From Cellulomonas sp. KH9 (lineage in GTDB: Bacteria > Actinomycetota > Actinomycetes > Actinomycetales > Cellulomonadaceae), in assembly GCF_900114185.1 (NCBI RefSeq), contig NZ_FOSE01000001.1, forward strand, positions 583,749-647,748: DNA of 64,000 bases, in the 5' to 3' direction. Below, one piece after another: positions 1 to 9,338 of the stretch. How positions within the stretch are numbered: position 1 is the first letter of the stretch; every line of letters starts with the position of its first letter. Below the pieces are notes generated by a model, which did no database searches, had not been told where the DNA came from, and worked only from the letters and a program-made list of their open reading frames with translations. The translations under genes were made by a program, and so were the position numbers.

Positions 1-3000
1 CTCGTAGGTCGTGGTCGACCCGCCCACCGTCGCCGACGCCAAGGAGTGGTCCAGGTGGTACTCGAAGACGTCCGAGCCCGCGGTGGTCTGGTTGCCCTCG
101 GCGTCGTACCCGTAGGTGGTGGTGGTCGGGGCACCTGCGGCCGGAGAGGTCGTGCGTGACAGGAGCGCGTTGACGTCGTCGTACCGGTACGTCTCCGAGG
201 AGGCGCCGGCCGTGCCGGTGGCGGACGACGCGGTGCGGTTGCCGACCACGTCGTACTCGTAGGAGAGCTTGCCCTTCCCGGGCTTCGCGCACGAGTCGGT
301 GCCGTAGCACGCCGCCGTCAGCCGGTTCGCAGGGTCGTACGTGTAGGCGACGTCCTCGCTGACCTCTCCGCGGGTCGTGCGGATGGTCGTCGGGCGACCC
401 CCGTCGTCCAGGGTCAGGTCGTAGCGGGCCAACGTGCCGCCCGCGCCGTGGGAGTCGACCTGCGTCAGGCGCCCGGCCGTGTCGTACGACCGCTTCTCGA
501 CGAGGTCGCCCGGCATCGTGGTGGTCGCGCGCCGCCCGGCCGTGTCGTAGGTGAAGCCCCACGTCCCGCCGGCTGCGCTCAGGGACGTGATCCGGTCGTC
601 GGCGTCGTAGGACGCGGTGCGCGTCGTCCCGTCCGGGTTGGACTGCGTCTCGAGGTTGCCCGTGACGTCGTACGTGTACGTGTAGACCCGGCCCTCGCGG
701 TCGACCTGCGTGATCCGGTCCGCGTCGTCGTACGTCGTCGTCGTCGTACCCGACGGGCTGACCGCGGAGGTCAGGCGGCTCTTGGAGTCGTACCCGTAGG
801 TGTAGGTGGGGCCGTCCGTCCCGAGCGTGCGGTCCGTCAGGCGGTTCAGCGAGTCGTACGTCTGCGTGATGGTCCGGTTGGCCCTGTCGGGGTCGACGGG
901 GTTGAACGGGTCAGGGGTGGTGCGCGCCGTGACCGTCTCGACGAGGTTCGACTCCGCGTCGTACGTGTGCTGCCGGAGCCGACCGAGTGCGTCGAAGGTC
1001 GTGGCGATCCGGCCGAGCCGGTCGTAGGTCGCGGTGACGGCGTTCCCTCGGGCGTCGCGGACCTGGGTCGCGTTGCCGTTCGCGTCGTAGGTGTACGACG
1101 TGCCCTGCCCGTCCTTGGCGTCCGGCGCCGTGACCTTCCTGACGCGGTCCAGGTCGTCGTAGGTGTAGCTCGTCGTGTGGCCGTTCGCGTCCGTGTGCTC
1201 GACGAGCCTGTTGTGCGCGTCGAACAGGTCGGTCGTGACGTTGCCCAGCGGGTCGGTGACCGTGGTGCGGTTGCCGGCGCCGTCGTACGCGAACCGGGTC
1301 GTGTACTTCTCGGCGTCGGCGCCCTCGACGTTCCCGAGCGGGTCGACGACCGCCACGAGGCGGGCGTCGTCGTCGTACTCGAAGGACGTCACCGCTCCCG
1401 TCGCCGAGACCTGGCGTGTCACGTTGCCCGCGGCGTCGTAGTCCACCGTGGCGGTGTTCCCCGCCGGGTCCGTCGACGAGCGCTGCCGGTCGGCCGCGTC
1501 GTAGCCGAGCCTCGTGACACCCCTGACCGGGTCGATGATCGACGTGAGGTTGCTGTTGTTGTCGAACCGGGCGCTGGTCGCGACCCCGTTCTCGTCGACC
1601 TCGGACGTGGTGCGGTCCAGCTCGTCGTACGACGCGTCCTGCGTGACGGTCCCGCCGCCCGGCGCCGGGCGGCTCGTGCGCAGCAGGTTGTCGTTCTGGT
1701 CGTAGTGGTACGTGGTGGTGAACGCGGCGCCGTCCGCGCCCTCCACGTTGCCGCGCGGGCTCACGACTGTCGCGATCAGGCCCTTGGCGTTGTACGTGTA
1801 CGTCGTCCGGCCACCCGCCGCGTCCGTCTTCGACGCGATCCGGCCCGCGGGGGTGTACGTGTACGCCGTGACGTTCCCGATCCGGTCCTTCACCTCGACG
1901 AGTCGGTTCGCGGTGTCGTACGAGTACCGGACCGAGTTGCCGTCGGGGTCGGTGTCGACGTCGAGCCGGCCCAGCTCGTCGTAGGACTTGCGCACCGTCT
2001 TCTTGCCGGGAGCGGAGACGGTGGCCGGCCGGTCGGACTCGTCGTAGGTGTAGCGGGTGGTGAACGCGTCCTCGTCGGCACCGTCCACGGTGCCGCGCGG
2101 GTCCGTGGTCCCGGTCAGTCTGCCGACCGCGTCGTAGGTGTAGACGTACCGGCGTCCGGTCGGGGTGACGACCGCTGTCCGGTTGCCGGCCTCGTCGTAC
2201 TCGAACGTCGTGACCTTGCCGCGCGGGTCCGTCTCGGTCGTCCGCAGTCCTCGGTCGTCGTACGTGTACGTCGTCGAGTGGCCCTCGGCATCGGTCTTCT
2301 TCGTCAGCTCGTGGAAGCTGTTGTACTCCGCCGTCCAGGTCTTGCCGTTGCCGTCGGTGAAGCGCGTGGGTTCGTTGCCCTCGTACTCGGCTTCCTCGAC
2401 GAAGGCGAACGGCTCCGGTGCCGACGACGACGTCGCGTTGCCGTCGGCGTCGTGCGTCGCCGCGCGCTGGTTGCCGTTCGGGTCGACGCTCAGGTTCGAG
2501 TTGCCCGTGGCGTCGTACCGCACGTGGTGCGTGTCGCCGTTGCCGTTCTGCGTGTAGACCAGGTGGTTGTTGCGGTAGCCGTCGTGGAGGACGACGCCGT
2601 CGGCGTCGGTCGTGGTGGCCTCGTTGCGGGACGCGTCCCACGCGAAGGTCGTCTCCTTGCCGTTCACGTCGACCTGCTTCACGACGCGTCCCGTGGTGGC
2701 GTCGTACGTCGTGGCGACCTGCACGGCACCGCGCGGGTCGACGACCTGTGACATCCGGCCCGCGGTGTCGTAGCGGTACTGGGTCGTGCGGCCGTTCGGC
2801 GCCTGGACGCTGATCAGGCGGTTGCGGTCGTAGTCGAACTGGACGTTGCGCCCGTCGGGCAGCTCGATCCGTCGGATGAGGCCCACGTCGTTGCGCAGCG
2901 AGATCTTCACGACGCGCCCTGCGCCGTCGGTGATCGTCGAGAGCCCGTCCGTCCCGTACGTGAGTCGCACACCGAGCCCGCGCGCGTCGAGCACGGAGAG

Positions 3001-4188
3001 GAGCCGTCCCTGCGCGTCGAACGTCATCACCTGGTGGGTCGGGGTCGTCAGCGTCCAGCCGTCCGCGGTCTTCCTGAGGTTGGACCGCACGCCGGCGGGG
3101 CGCCGGTACGTGCCGTCGTCGCTGCCCTCGAACGTGGCCACCGCCCCGTCCTCGGCCCGCACCACCGCGTCGTCGCCCGAGGCCGTGACGGTCATGTCGT
3201 AGGTCCACGTCCACCCGACGCCGAACATGCCGGGCTTCTGCGAGGTGGACGAGTACCAGCGCGAGGCGGCGAACGGCACGCCGACGGAGGCCATCGAGAG
3301 GTCGGCCTCCGTCCGCGAGTAGGCGCCGGTGCCGGTGTTGACCCCGAACCCGCGCACCTGCTGCGCCACGGCCGCGCGTCCCAGCGCGTCCTCGCAGGCG
3401 CACGCCGAGGCCTGCGCCGCCGGGATCGCGGGCGGCACGTCGACGCGGCGGGCCGTGGCCGCGTCCGACGGGGCGGACACGGCCACCGACGCGTCCGGGT
3501 ACGTGGCCGTGATGGCCACGGAGTACGTCGAACCCGCCACGAGCGACCAGCCGTCGGCCGCTCCGAAGGTCCGGCAGTAGGTGCGCGGCGACCCGCACAC
3601 CGCCAGGTCCGCGGCCGTGAGCTCGACCGACTCCTGCACCGCGCCGGTGGCGGTGTCGGTGACCGACCCCCGCCACGTCGCGAACTCCCGGTCCTCCACG
3701 TCGAAGTACACGACCAACGAGGTGTCGCCCATCGCGAAGCCGGGACGCAGGACGAGGCGCTTCGCCGCGACGACGTCCGCGAGGACCGGCGCCTCGCCGG
3801 GCGCGCCGTCGCCCGCGCCACCGTCGTCGGCTGCGACCACCACGCGCGGGAGCACCGGTCGGGCGAGCTCGCTGCTCGCGAGTCCCAGCCACCGCGGGTC
3901 GACCGTGGGCGCCGCCTGCGCCGTCGCGTCGGGAGCCTGCGCCGGGCCCGCCGCCTCGACGGACGGGGGCTCCACGGGCGGCCGCTCACCCGCGGGCAGG
4001 CCGTGGTTCGGCAGCGCCGAGGCCGGCAGCGGACGCTCCGGCGGCGCCTGCGTGTTGACGGCTCGCGGCTGGGCCGGGGTGGCCGCGGCGGCGGACCCGG
4101 TCGGGACCAGCAGGGCCACGGCCATCAGCGGCGCGATCAGCGCGCCTACGGCACGAGAGATGGACATGTGGCGGCTACCGAAGCGCAT
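1..4188 (-). CDS. Secreted RHS/YD-repeat protein, 3' end beyond the window
   Basis: The visible part is 1396 codons with no stop before the left edge. It starts at ATG 4188, preceded by an AGGGGGA-type ribosome site; an internal ATG at 4167 is a weaker alternative. Residues 8-36 form an Ala/Leu-rich signal peptide. A Pro/Ala-rich linker follows, then from about residue 280 a DUF6531-like RHS entry segment (GVNTGTGAYSRTEADLSM). From about residue 440 to the edge there are dense YD repeats of the form YTYDDRGL or YDELGRL. RHS proteins build a beta-cocoon shell that usually encloses a C-terminal toxin. The toxin-bearing end lies outside the window, so toxin identity and any immunity gene cannot be judged. 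The gene stands alone and its upstream DNA is unusually AT-rich. Confidence 0.93.
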   Translation of the reverse strand, partial: MRFGSRHMSISRAVGALIAPLMAVALLVPTGSAAAATPAQPRAVNTQAPPERPLPASALPNHGLPAGERPPVEPPSVEAAGPAQAPDATAQAAPTVDPRWLGLASSELARPVLPRVVVAADDGGAGDGAPGEAPVLADVVAAKRLVLRPGFAMGDTSLVVYFDVEDREFATWRGSVTDTATGAVQESVELTAADLAVCGSPRTYCRTFGAADGWSLVAGSTYSVAITATYPDASVAVSAPSDAATARRVDVPPAIPAAQASACACEDALGRAAVAQQVRGFGVNTGTGAYSRTEADLSMASVGVPFAASRWYSSTSQKPGMFGVGWTWTYDMTVTASGDDAVVRAEDGAVATFEGSDDGTYRRPAGVRSNLRKTADGWTLTTPTHQVMTFDAQGRLLSVLDARGLGVRLTYGTDGLSTITDGAGRVVKISLRNDVGLIRRIELPDGRNVQFDYDRNRLISVQAPNGRTTQYRYDTAGRMSQVVDPRGAVQVATTYDATTGRVVKQVDVNGKETTFAWDASRNEATTTDADGVVLHDGYRNNHLVYTQNGNGDTHHVRYDATGNSNLSVDPNGNQRAATHDADGNATSSSAPEPFAFVEEAEYEGNEPTRFTDGNGKTWTAEYNSFHELTKKTDAEGHSTTYTYDDRGLRTTETDPRGKVTTFEYDEAGNRTAVVTPTGRRYVYTYDAVGRLTGTTDPRGTVDGADEDAFTTRYTYDESDRPATVSAPGKKTVRKSYDELGRLDVDTDPDGNSVRYSYDTANRLVEVKDRIGNVTAYTYTPAGRIASKTDAAGGRTTYTYNAKGLIATVVSPRGNVEGADGAAFTTTYHYDQNDNLLRTSRPAPGGGTVTQDASYDELDRTTSEVDENGVATSARFDNNSNLTSIIDPVRGVTRLGYDAADRQRSSTDPAGNTATVDYDAAGNVTRQVSATGAVTSFEYDDDARLVAVVDPLGNVEGADAEKYTTRFAYDGAGNRTTVTDPLGNVTTDLFDAHNRLVEHTDANGHTTSYTYDDLDRVRKVTAPDAKDGQGTSYTYDANGNATQVRDARGNAVTATYDRLGRIATTFDALGRLRQHTYDAESNLVETVTARTTPDPFNPVDPDRANRTITQTYDSLNRLTDRTLGTDGPTYTYGYDSKSRLTSAVSPSGTTTTTYDDADRITQVDREGRVYTYTYDVTGNLETQSNPDGTTRTASYDADDRITSLSAAGGTWGFTYDTAGRRATTTMPGDLVEKRSYDTAGRLTQVDSHGAGGTLARYDLTLDDGGRPTTIRTTRGEVSEDVAYTYDPANRLTAACYGTDSCAKPGKGKLSYEYDVVGNRTASSATGTAGASSETYRYDDVNALLSRTTSPAAGAPTTTTYGYDAEGNQTTAGSDVFEYHLDHSLASATVGGSTTTYE

Positions 4189-4533
4189 GGCAGTTTCCCC
4201 CTGGATCACAGCCGCGCGACATCGGACGCCCCGCACCAAGCCGTCATGATCGAATCAGACATATCGGCGTGGCGTCGGCGAACAGGTGAGGTAATTCAGG
4301 CAGATTCCATACTGCAAACAGCAATGCGCGATCGGGTGATCCGGATGAGAATGCTCACATTCTTTATGGCTCGAAAGGATTCGTCCGTGAGCCACGAGCG
4401 CGCGGCCATCCGGACCCGGGTCGACGGCGCACGGTCGAGCGGAGCCCGAGGGTCGGCAGCTTCGTCGGTGACCACCCGGCCTCGTGCGCCGGGGCCCGTG
4501 TCCCCGGACGCCCGGTCTCGCAGGACCGAGGTG
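4189..4533. promoter_or_regulatory. AT-rich intergenic region upstream of the RHS gene
   Basis: These 345 bases hold no convincing gene. About 4230-4385 is much richer in A/T than the rest of the window, as expected for the RHS promoter region or for DNA of foreign origin. A perfect short inverted repeat lies at 4348-4363 (AGAATG, loop CTCA, CATTCT). On the minus strand a TTGCAG hexamer near 4310 could be a -35 element, but no good -10 partner is obvious. The part near 4500 is ordinary GC-rich sequence downstream of the Sir2 gene. Confidence 0.45.
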
Positions 4534-5286
4534 TCAGCGGGTCGCGAGCAGGTCGGCGACCAGGGCGGGCACGGCCTCGTCGATGGGGTCGCGGACGACC
4601 TCGTCGGCCAGGTGGTCGTACGGCGTCGGCTCGGCGTTGACGACGACGAGCCGCGCGCCCGCGTCGACGGCCACCGCGGCCAGGCTCGCCACCGGCTGGA
4701 CCGTCAGGGTGGTGCCGATCGCGACGAACGTGACCGCGTCCGTCGCGGCGGCCACGGCCCGTTCCAGGGCGTCCTCGGGCAGCCGCTCACCGAAGTACAC
4801 GACGTCCGGCTTGAGCACCCCGCGGCACACCGTGCACGCGGGGTCCGGCTCGGCGGGCAGCCGTGCGAGCACCTCGCGCGTGGGCCAGGTCGTCCCGCAG
4901 CGCAGGCACGACGTGGTCGCCAGGCTGCCGTGCAGCTCGACGACGCGCTGCGGGTCCGCACCCGCCGCCTGGTGCAGGCCGTCGAAGTTCTGGGTGAGCG
5001 TGGCCAGCAGCAGGCCGGCCCGCTCGAGGTCGACGAGCGCGCGGTGCGCCGCGGTGGGGCGGGCGTGCCAGGCGGGGTGCTCGGCCCACATCCGCCAACC
5101 GCGCTCGCGCACGGCGGGGTCGCGCACGTACAGGTCCAGCTCGAGCAGGTCCGCCGCGTGCGGGTCGCGGGTCCACACGCCCTGCGGGCCGCGGAAGTCG
5201 GGGATGCCCGAGGCGGTCGAGATGCCGGCTCCGGTGAGCACGGTGACGGTGGGGGCGTCGGCGTGGTGCGGCACGGCAGCGCTCAC
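4534..5286 (-). CDS. NAD-dependent protein deacylase, Sir2/CobB family
   Basis: The 250-residue protein should remove acetyl or other acyl groups from lysines, using NAD+ and releasing nicotinamide and O-acyl-ADP-ribose. Sir2 motifs appear in order: LTGAGIS (about 17-23) and GIPDFRG for NAD binding, TQNFDGLH (about 98-105), and the catalytic His in ELHGS (about 116). Two Cys pairs, CLRCG and CTVC (about 124 and 152), form the structural zinc site. Phe replaces the usual Ile in TQNxD. GTG 5286 is chosen because the Rossmann motif then begins where it does in relatives. An in-frame ATG at 5385 would add a low-complexity leader. The gene is alone in its orientation, and the upstream 150 bases probably hold divergent promoters for it and the thioesterase. 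Confidence 0.92.
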   Translation of the reverse strand: MSAAVPHHADAPTVTVLTGAGISTASGIPDFRGPQGVWTRDPHAADLLELDLYVRDPAVRERGWRMWAEHPAWHARPTAAHRALVDLERAGLLLATLTQNFDGLHQAAGADPQRVVELHGSLATTSCLRCGTTWPTREVLARLPAEPDPACTVCRGVLKPDVVYFGERLPEDALERAVAAATDAVTFVAIGTTLTVQPVASLAAVAVDAGARLVVVNAEPTPYDHLADEVVRDPIDEAVPALVADLLATR

Positions 5287-5441
5287 GCCCCCCGCGCGGT
5301 GACGACGCGCTCGACGTCGACCGCGGTCCGGGCGTGCGCGACGGGGGAGACGGTGCCCATGGCTCCACTGTGACGAGTCGAGCACCCGAGCACAACGTGG
5401 TGCTGCACGGTGCGACCGGGTGCGCGCCGTAGCGTGGGGGC

Positions 5442-5936
5442 ATGGACGACAGCAGCACGCCGGCGCCGCTCGTCGCGGGCCGCCGCGGGACGCAGGCCGG
5501 ACGCGGGTGCGTGGTCATGCAGGTCAGGTGGTCGGACGTCGACCTGTTCGGGCACGTCAACAACGCCGCCTTCCTGCGGTACCTCGACGACGCGCGGTTC
5601 ACCCTCTTCCCGCGCATGGGTGTCGACGAGGTCGGTGCCATGACCGCGTCGCTGCTCGTGGTCGTCAAGCACGAGATCGACTACCTGGCGCCGATCCGGT
5701 TCCGGCAGGAGCCCGTCGTGGTCGAGGTGTGGGTGCCGCGGCTGGGCCGGTCGTCGGTGGACTTCGCGTACGAGATCCTCGACGGGGAAGGACCCGGCGC
5801 GGCCGTCGCGCTGCGCGCCCGGTCCCGGATGGTGCAGCTGGACCGGGCGACGCACACCCCGCGGGCGTTCACCGCCGAGGAGCGCGCGGTGTTCGAGGCG
5901 TACCCGGGGGAGCAGCCGGAGCTGCGCCCCTGGTGA
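5442..5936 (+). CDS. Acyl-CoA thioesterase, hot-dog fold (4HBT/YbgC type)
   Basis: The 164-residue protein probably hydrolyses an acyl-CoA thioester. The family signature WSDVDLFGHVNNAAFLRY (residues 30-47) contains the catalytic Asp34 followed by GHVNN, and the long hot-dog helix follows. The first 25 residues lie outside the domain, so translation could instead start at ATG 5517 (residue 26), giving the usual length of about 139 residues. The C-terminal half, ending ELRPW, is typical of actinobacterial members. The substrate cannot be read from the sequence. The gene converges on the racemase with only 45 bases between stops. Confidence 0.88.
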   Translation: MDDSSTPAPLVAGRRGTQAGRGCVVMQVRWSDVDLFGHVNNAAFLRYLDDARFTLFPRMGVDEVGAMTASLLVVVKHEIDYLAPIRFRQEPVVVEVWVPRLGRSSVDFAYEILDGEGPGAAVALRARSRMVQLDRATHTPRAFTAEERAVFEAYPGEQPELRPW

Positions 5937-5981
5937 GTCGCGGTGGCGTCGTGGCCCGAAGGTCGTGGCCCGTGGGTCCCG

Positions 5982-6752
5982 TCAGCCGGTCGCCACGGCG
6001 GTGAGCCCCGCGGGCCCGACCGCGAAGTCCTGGAGCAGCCCCGGCACCGCCTTGGTCGGCGGCCGCGCGTACTCCGAGCGCTCCGACGTCCGCAGGCCGG
6101 CCCGCACGAGCGCCGCCGCGAACGTCGTCGCCGCCGTGACGCCGTCGACCACCGGCACCCCGACGGCGTCGGAGATCCGCCCGGTGTACCCGGCCATGCC
6201 GGCGCAGCCGAGCACCAGGGCGTCGACGTCGTCGGCCTCGACCGCTGCCCGGCACGCCGCGGTGACCCGGTCGAGCGCGCCGGGCGCCTCGATCTGCAGC
6301 ACCGGGATCTCGCACGCGTGCACCCCGGCGCAGGCGCCGGCGAACCCGTAGCGGTCGAGCAGCTCGTGCGCACGACCCACGGTGCGGCCCAGCGACGTCA
6401 CCACGCTGAACCGCCGTGCGACCAGGGTGGCCGCGTGGAACGCCGCCTCCGCGATCCCGACCACCGGGCCGTGCGCCAGCTCGCGCGCCGCGTCCAGCCC
6501 GGGGTCCCCGAAGCAGGCGACGACGTACGCGTCGACGCCGTCCACCTCGCCGACCCGCACCTGCTCGAGCACGCCGACCGCGGCCAGCGCCTCCTCGTAG
6601 TGGCTCTCGATCGACGCGGGACCGGTGGTGGGCTGCACGGCCTCGACCGTGACCCCGGGCCCGGCCACCACCCGGGCGGACCGACCGATCAGGTCGGTCA
6701 TCGCCCGGGTGGTGTTCGGGTTGACGACCCGCAGGCGGATGCCGTCGCGCAC
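5982..6752 (-). CDS. Asp/Glu/hydantoin racemase family protein
   Basis: The 256-residue cofactor-independent racemase has the two facing catalytic cysteines of the family, in VVACFGDPGLD and LVLGCAGMAGYTGR. The N-terminal RLRVVNPNTT motif is the substrate-binding start typical of hydantoin and allantoin racemases. The chosen GTG 6752 lies 8 bases beyond the permease stop, so the two genes are almost certainly one transcript. The neighbouring NCS1 nucleobase/hydantoin permease supports a role in uptake and racemisation of 5-substituted hydantoins or a related ureide. No hydantoinase or carbamoylase lies nearby, so the pathway would need enzymes encoded elsewhere. Arylmalonate decarboxylase-like activity is a less likely alternative. 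Confidence 0.87.
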   Translation of the reverse strand: MRDGIRLRVVNPNTTRAMTDLIGRSARVVAGPGVTVEAVQPTTGPASIESHYEEALAAVGVLEQVRVGEVDGVDAYVVACFGDPGLDAARELAHGPVVGIAEAAFHAATLVARRFSVVTSLGRTVGRAHELLDRYGFAGACAGVHACEIPVLQIEAPGALDRVTAACRAAVEADDVDALVLGCAGMAGYTGRISDAVGVPVVDGVTAATTFAAALVRAGLRTSERSEYARPPTKAVPGLLQDFAVGPAGLTAVATG

Positions 6753-6760
6753 GACCGGCC

Positions 6761-8434
6761 TCAGGAGCCCGTGGGGTGCGCGTGGTGGCTGACCACCGCC
6801 GGGGCGTCCTGCGTGCCGTCCGACACGTGCGCGTCGGACGCCTCGAGCCGCGGCATCTGCGGGTTGCGGCGCTCCAGCCACACGAACATCGCGAACCCGA
6901 GACCGCAGCCGATGAACCACGAGTACGACGCGATCCAGGTGACGTCGACCAGCCCGAGCGACGCGGCCAGCTTCGGCAGGACCGCGGCGGCGACGGACAC
7001 CAGGCCCGCGCCGATGACGGTCGCGACCGCGTTGCGGTTGTACCCGCGGCTGTACCAGTACCGCCCGGTGGGGGCCATGGTGAACATGTCGTCGACGTGC
7101 ACGCGCTGGCGGCTGATCACGTAGTACCCGGCGATGAGGATGCCGAACAGCGGGCCGATGAGGGCGCCGAGCACGCCGAGCGTGTAGTGGATCGCGTCGT
7201 CGTTGGCGTACCAGTTCCAGGGCGTCAGGACGACCGACCCGACGGCGGCGATCATGCCGCCGGTGCGCCACGAGATGCGCTGCGGCGAGACGTTGGAGAA
7301 GTCGAACGCCGGGGAGATGAAGTTGGCGACGATGTTGATGCCGACGGTCGCGGTGACGAAGGTCAGCCCGCCCAGCAGGATCGCGAACGGGGTGTCGATG
7401 GCCTGCACCGTGTGGATCGGGTCGGTGATGAGCTCGCCGAACACCGGGACCGTCGCCGACGCGCAGATGACGGTGAGCAGCGAGAAGAACAGGAAGTTGA
7501 TCGGCAGGCCGAGGAAGTTGCCCTTCTTCACCGCCGCGAACGACCGGCCGTAGCGGGAGAAGTCGCCGAAGTTGAGCATCGGGCCGGAGAAGTACGACAC
7601 GACCAGCGCGATCGCGGAGAGCATCACGGGGATCGAGGCCGCGAAGGTCAGGGGCGGGCCCGAGGACAGGTTGAGCGAGATGTTCGACCAACCGGCCTCG
7701 GACACCAGGTACACGGCCATGACGATCATGACGACGTACACGGCGGGGCCGGCCCAGTCGATGAACCGGCGGATCGTCTCCATGCCGTTCCAGAAGACCG
7801 CCGCCTGCGCGACCCAGAGGATGGCGTAGGAGATCCAGCCGAGCGCGCTCAGGCCCAGGAACGACGGCTCGAGCAGCGCCTGCGACCCGGGCAGGAACTT
7901 GAGGAAGATGATGTTGAGCGCCTCGGCCGCCAGGAACGTCTGCACGCCGTACCAGGCCACCGCGATGAGCCCGCGGATGATCGCGGGGATGTTGGCCCCG
8001 AGCACCCCGAAGATCGCCCGGTTGATGACCGGGTACGGCACGCCGGTCTTCTGGCTGGGCTTGGCGACGAGGTTGCAGAACACCTGGACGATGACGATGC
8101 CGACGACGAGCGCGACGAGCACCTGCCAGGACGCGAGGCCCAGGGCGAACAGCGAGCCCGCCGTGACGTAGCCGCCGACGCTGTGCACGTCGGACATCCA
8201 GAACGCGAAGATGTTGTAGGACGACCAGGTCTGCTTCTGCAGCGGGGCCAGGTCCTCGTTGGTCAGGCGCGGGTCGTAGGTGGCCTTGATCTCGCCGGCG
8301 CCGATCGGCATGCCCGCGGCCTCGACGAGGTCGTGCGGCTTGGTGCCGGGCAGCGGGGCGACGGCGCCGGGCGGGGCCGTGGCGGGGGCCGGTGCGCCCG
8401 GGGGGACGGCCGGGGTGTCGTGCGGAGCGGTCAT
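6761..8434 (-). CDS. NCS1 family nucleobase/hydantoin:cation symporter
   Basis: The 557-residue integral membrane protein belongs to the Mhp1/PucI/FurE class of sodium- or proton-coupled importers for hydantoins, allantoin or nucleobases. The family start NEDLAPLQKQTWSSYNIF lies at about residues 65-82, followed by about twelve hydrophobic helices. These include GLPINFLFFSL and the C-terminal IASYSWFIGCGLGFAMFV. ATG 8434 is preferred because GAGGACC sits 6-7 bases before it. An upstream in-frame ATG at 8482 would add 16 unconserved residues. Pairing with the racemase downstream and a divergent XRE-cupin regulator upstream suggests a small inducible catabolic locus. Substrate assignment is inferred from that pairing. 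Confidence 0.93.
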   Translation of the reverse strand: MTAPHDTPAVPPGAPAPATAPPGAVAPLPGTKPHDLVEAAGMPIGAGEIKATYDPRLTNEDLAPLQKQTWSSYNIFAFWMSDVHSVGGYVTAGSLFALGLASWQVLVALVVGIVIVQVFCNLVAKPSQKTGVPYPVINRAIFGVLGANIPAIIRGLIAVAWYGVQTFLAAEALNIIFLKFLPGSQALLEPSFLGLSALGWISYAILWVAQAAVFWNGMETIRRFIDWAGPAVYVVMIVMAVYLVSEAGWSNISLNLSSGPPLTFAASIPVMLSAIALVVSYFSGPMLNFGDFSRYGRSFAAVKKGNFLGLPINFLFFSLLTVICASATVPVFGELITDPIHTVQAIDTPFAILLGGLTFVTATVGINIVANFISPAFDFSNVSPQRISWRTGGMIAAVGSVVLTPWNWYANDDAIHYTLGVLGALIGPLFGILIAGYYVISRQRVHVDDMFTMAPTGRYWYSRGYNRNAVATVIGAGLVSVAAAVLPKLAASLGLVDVTWIASYSWFIGCGLGFAMFVWLERRNPQMPRLEASDAHVSDGTQDAPAVVSHHAHPTGS

Positions 8435-8677
8435 GGTGGTCCTCGCACTCGGGACGTCGGGGAGGGAGCGGCGAGCGGGCACCGGGGTGCCGAGGGTCGG
8501 GGTGGGCCGACCGGGGGTCCGCCCTGGCCGGGGCGGACGGGATCACGTACCGTGGGCCGACCTGAAGCGGCTGCTTCCGGTTCGTCCCGAGTCGTGAATC
8601 TATGACTTCACAACCCCGGGCAGGTTTCTGCCGCGTGAACTTCCTGCTTCATCCGTGATCACCGAGGAGGCGGCCCG
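8435..8677. promoter_or_regulatory. Divergent control region between NCS1 permease and XRE-cupin regulator
   Basis: The 243 bases separate two divergent genes and must hold both promoters. An imperfect inverted repeat (GTGAA at 8594-8598, TTCAC at 8607-8611) lies in the most AT-rich stretch. A second, GGCAG-GTTT-CTGCC, follows at about 8629-8642. Either could be the operator for the adjacent XRE-cupin protein, since such regulators commonly control their divergent neighbour. I cannot place -35/-10 elements with confidence. Confidence 0.45.
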
Positions 8678-9313
8678 ATGAGCACCGCGCCGGACACCGG
8701 CAGCCTGCTGGCGTCGTTCGACGCCGAGCAGCTGGGGACGCGCCTGCGCGGCCTGCGGGAGGACCGCGGCCTGACCCTGCGGGAGGTGGGTGCGCGGCTC
8801 GGGATCTCCGCCAGTGCGGTCTCCCAGATCGAGCGCGGTGTGCTGCGGCCCTCCGTGAACCGGCTCTTCGAGCTCGTCACCGCCATGGACGCCACCCTCG
8901 TCGACGTCTTCGGCGGCACCTCCGGCGCGCCCGACGTCGAGCTGTCGACGCCCGTCCCCGACGGCTACGTCGTGCGTCGCGCCGTCGAGGTGGAGTCCGT
9001 GACGCTCGAGGGCGGGGTGGTCTACCGCCGCCTGTCGCCCGGCGTCTCGCACGACGTCGACTTCTTCGAGTCGACCTACCCGCCGCACACCGTCGCGGGC
9101 CGGCAGCACGAGCTCGTCACGCACGTCGGGTACGAGATCGGGACGGTCGTGCGCGGTGAGCTCACCGTCGACTTCGCCGACGAGCGCGTCGTGCTGCGCG
9201 CCGGCGACACGATCTCCTACGCCTGCACCACACCGCACCGGCTCAGCAACCGGTCCGACGACGTCACGGTCGCGACCTGGCTGATCGTGCACCCGGGCGC
9301 CGGCGAGCGCTGA
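8678..9313 (+). CDS. XRE-family transcriptional regulator with cupin sensor domain
   Basis: The 211-residue protein has an N-terminal helix-turn-helix at about residues 17-70, with LGISASAVSQIERG as the recognition region. A C-terminal cupin_2 barrel follows at about 105-190, with the pattern GRQHELVTHVGYEIGTVVRGE. This is the PuuR/SutR architecture, in which the cupin senses a small metabolite. GAGGAGG lies 8 bases before ATG 8678. It is divergent from the NCS1 permease and racemase, so it most likely controls hydantoin/nucleobase uptake. The ligand and the sign of regulation are unknown. Confidence 0.9.
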   Translation: MSTAPDTGSLLASFDAEQLGTRLRGLREDRGLTLREVGARLGISASAVSQIERGVLRPSVNRLFELVTAMDATLVDVFGGTSGAPDVELSTPVPDGYVVRRAVEVESVTLEGGVVYRRLSPGVSHDVDFFESTYPPHTVAGRQHELVTHVGYEIGTVVRGELTVDFADERVVLRAGDTISYACTTPHRLSNRSDDVTVATWLIVHPGAGER

Positions 9314-9338
9314 GGGCGAGGCGAGGGTCCGGCGGCGC

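Noticed and set aside
911..3892. A long open frame on the minus strand, in a different frame from the RHS gene, and others on the plus strand across the same region
   Set aside because: They are Arg/Gly/Ala-rich translations with no domain pattern. The RHS frame shows a signal peptide and regular YD repeats.
5283..5360. A 25-residue frame from ATG 5360 overlapping the Sir2 start
   Set aside because: It could be a leader peptide, but there is no domain, no conserved pattern and the composition is ordinary.
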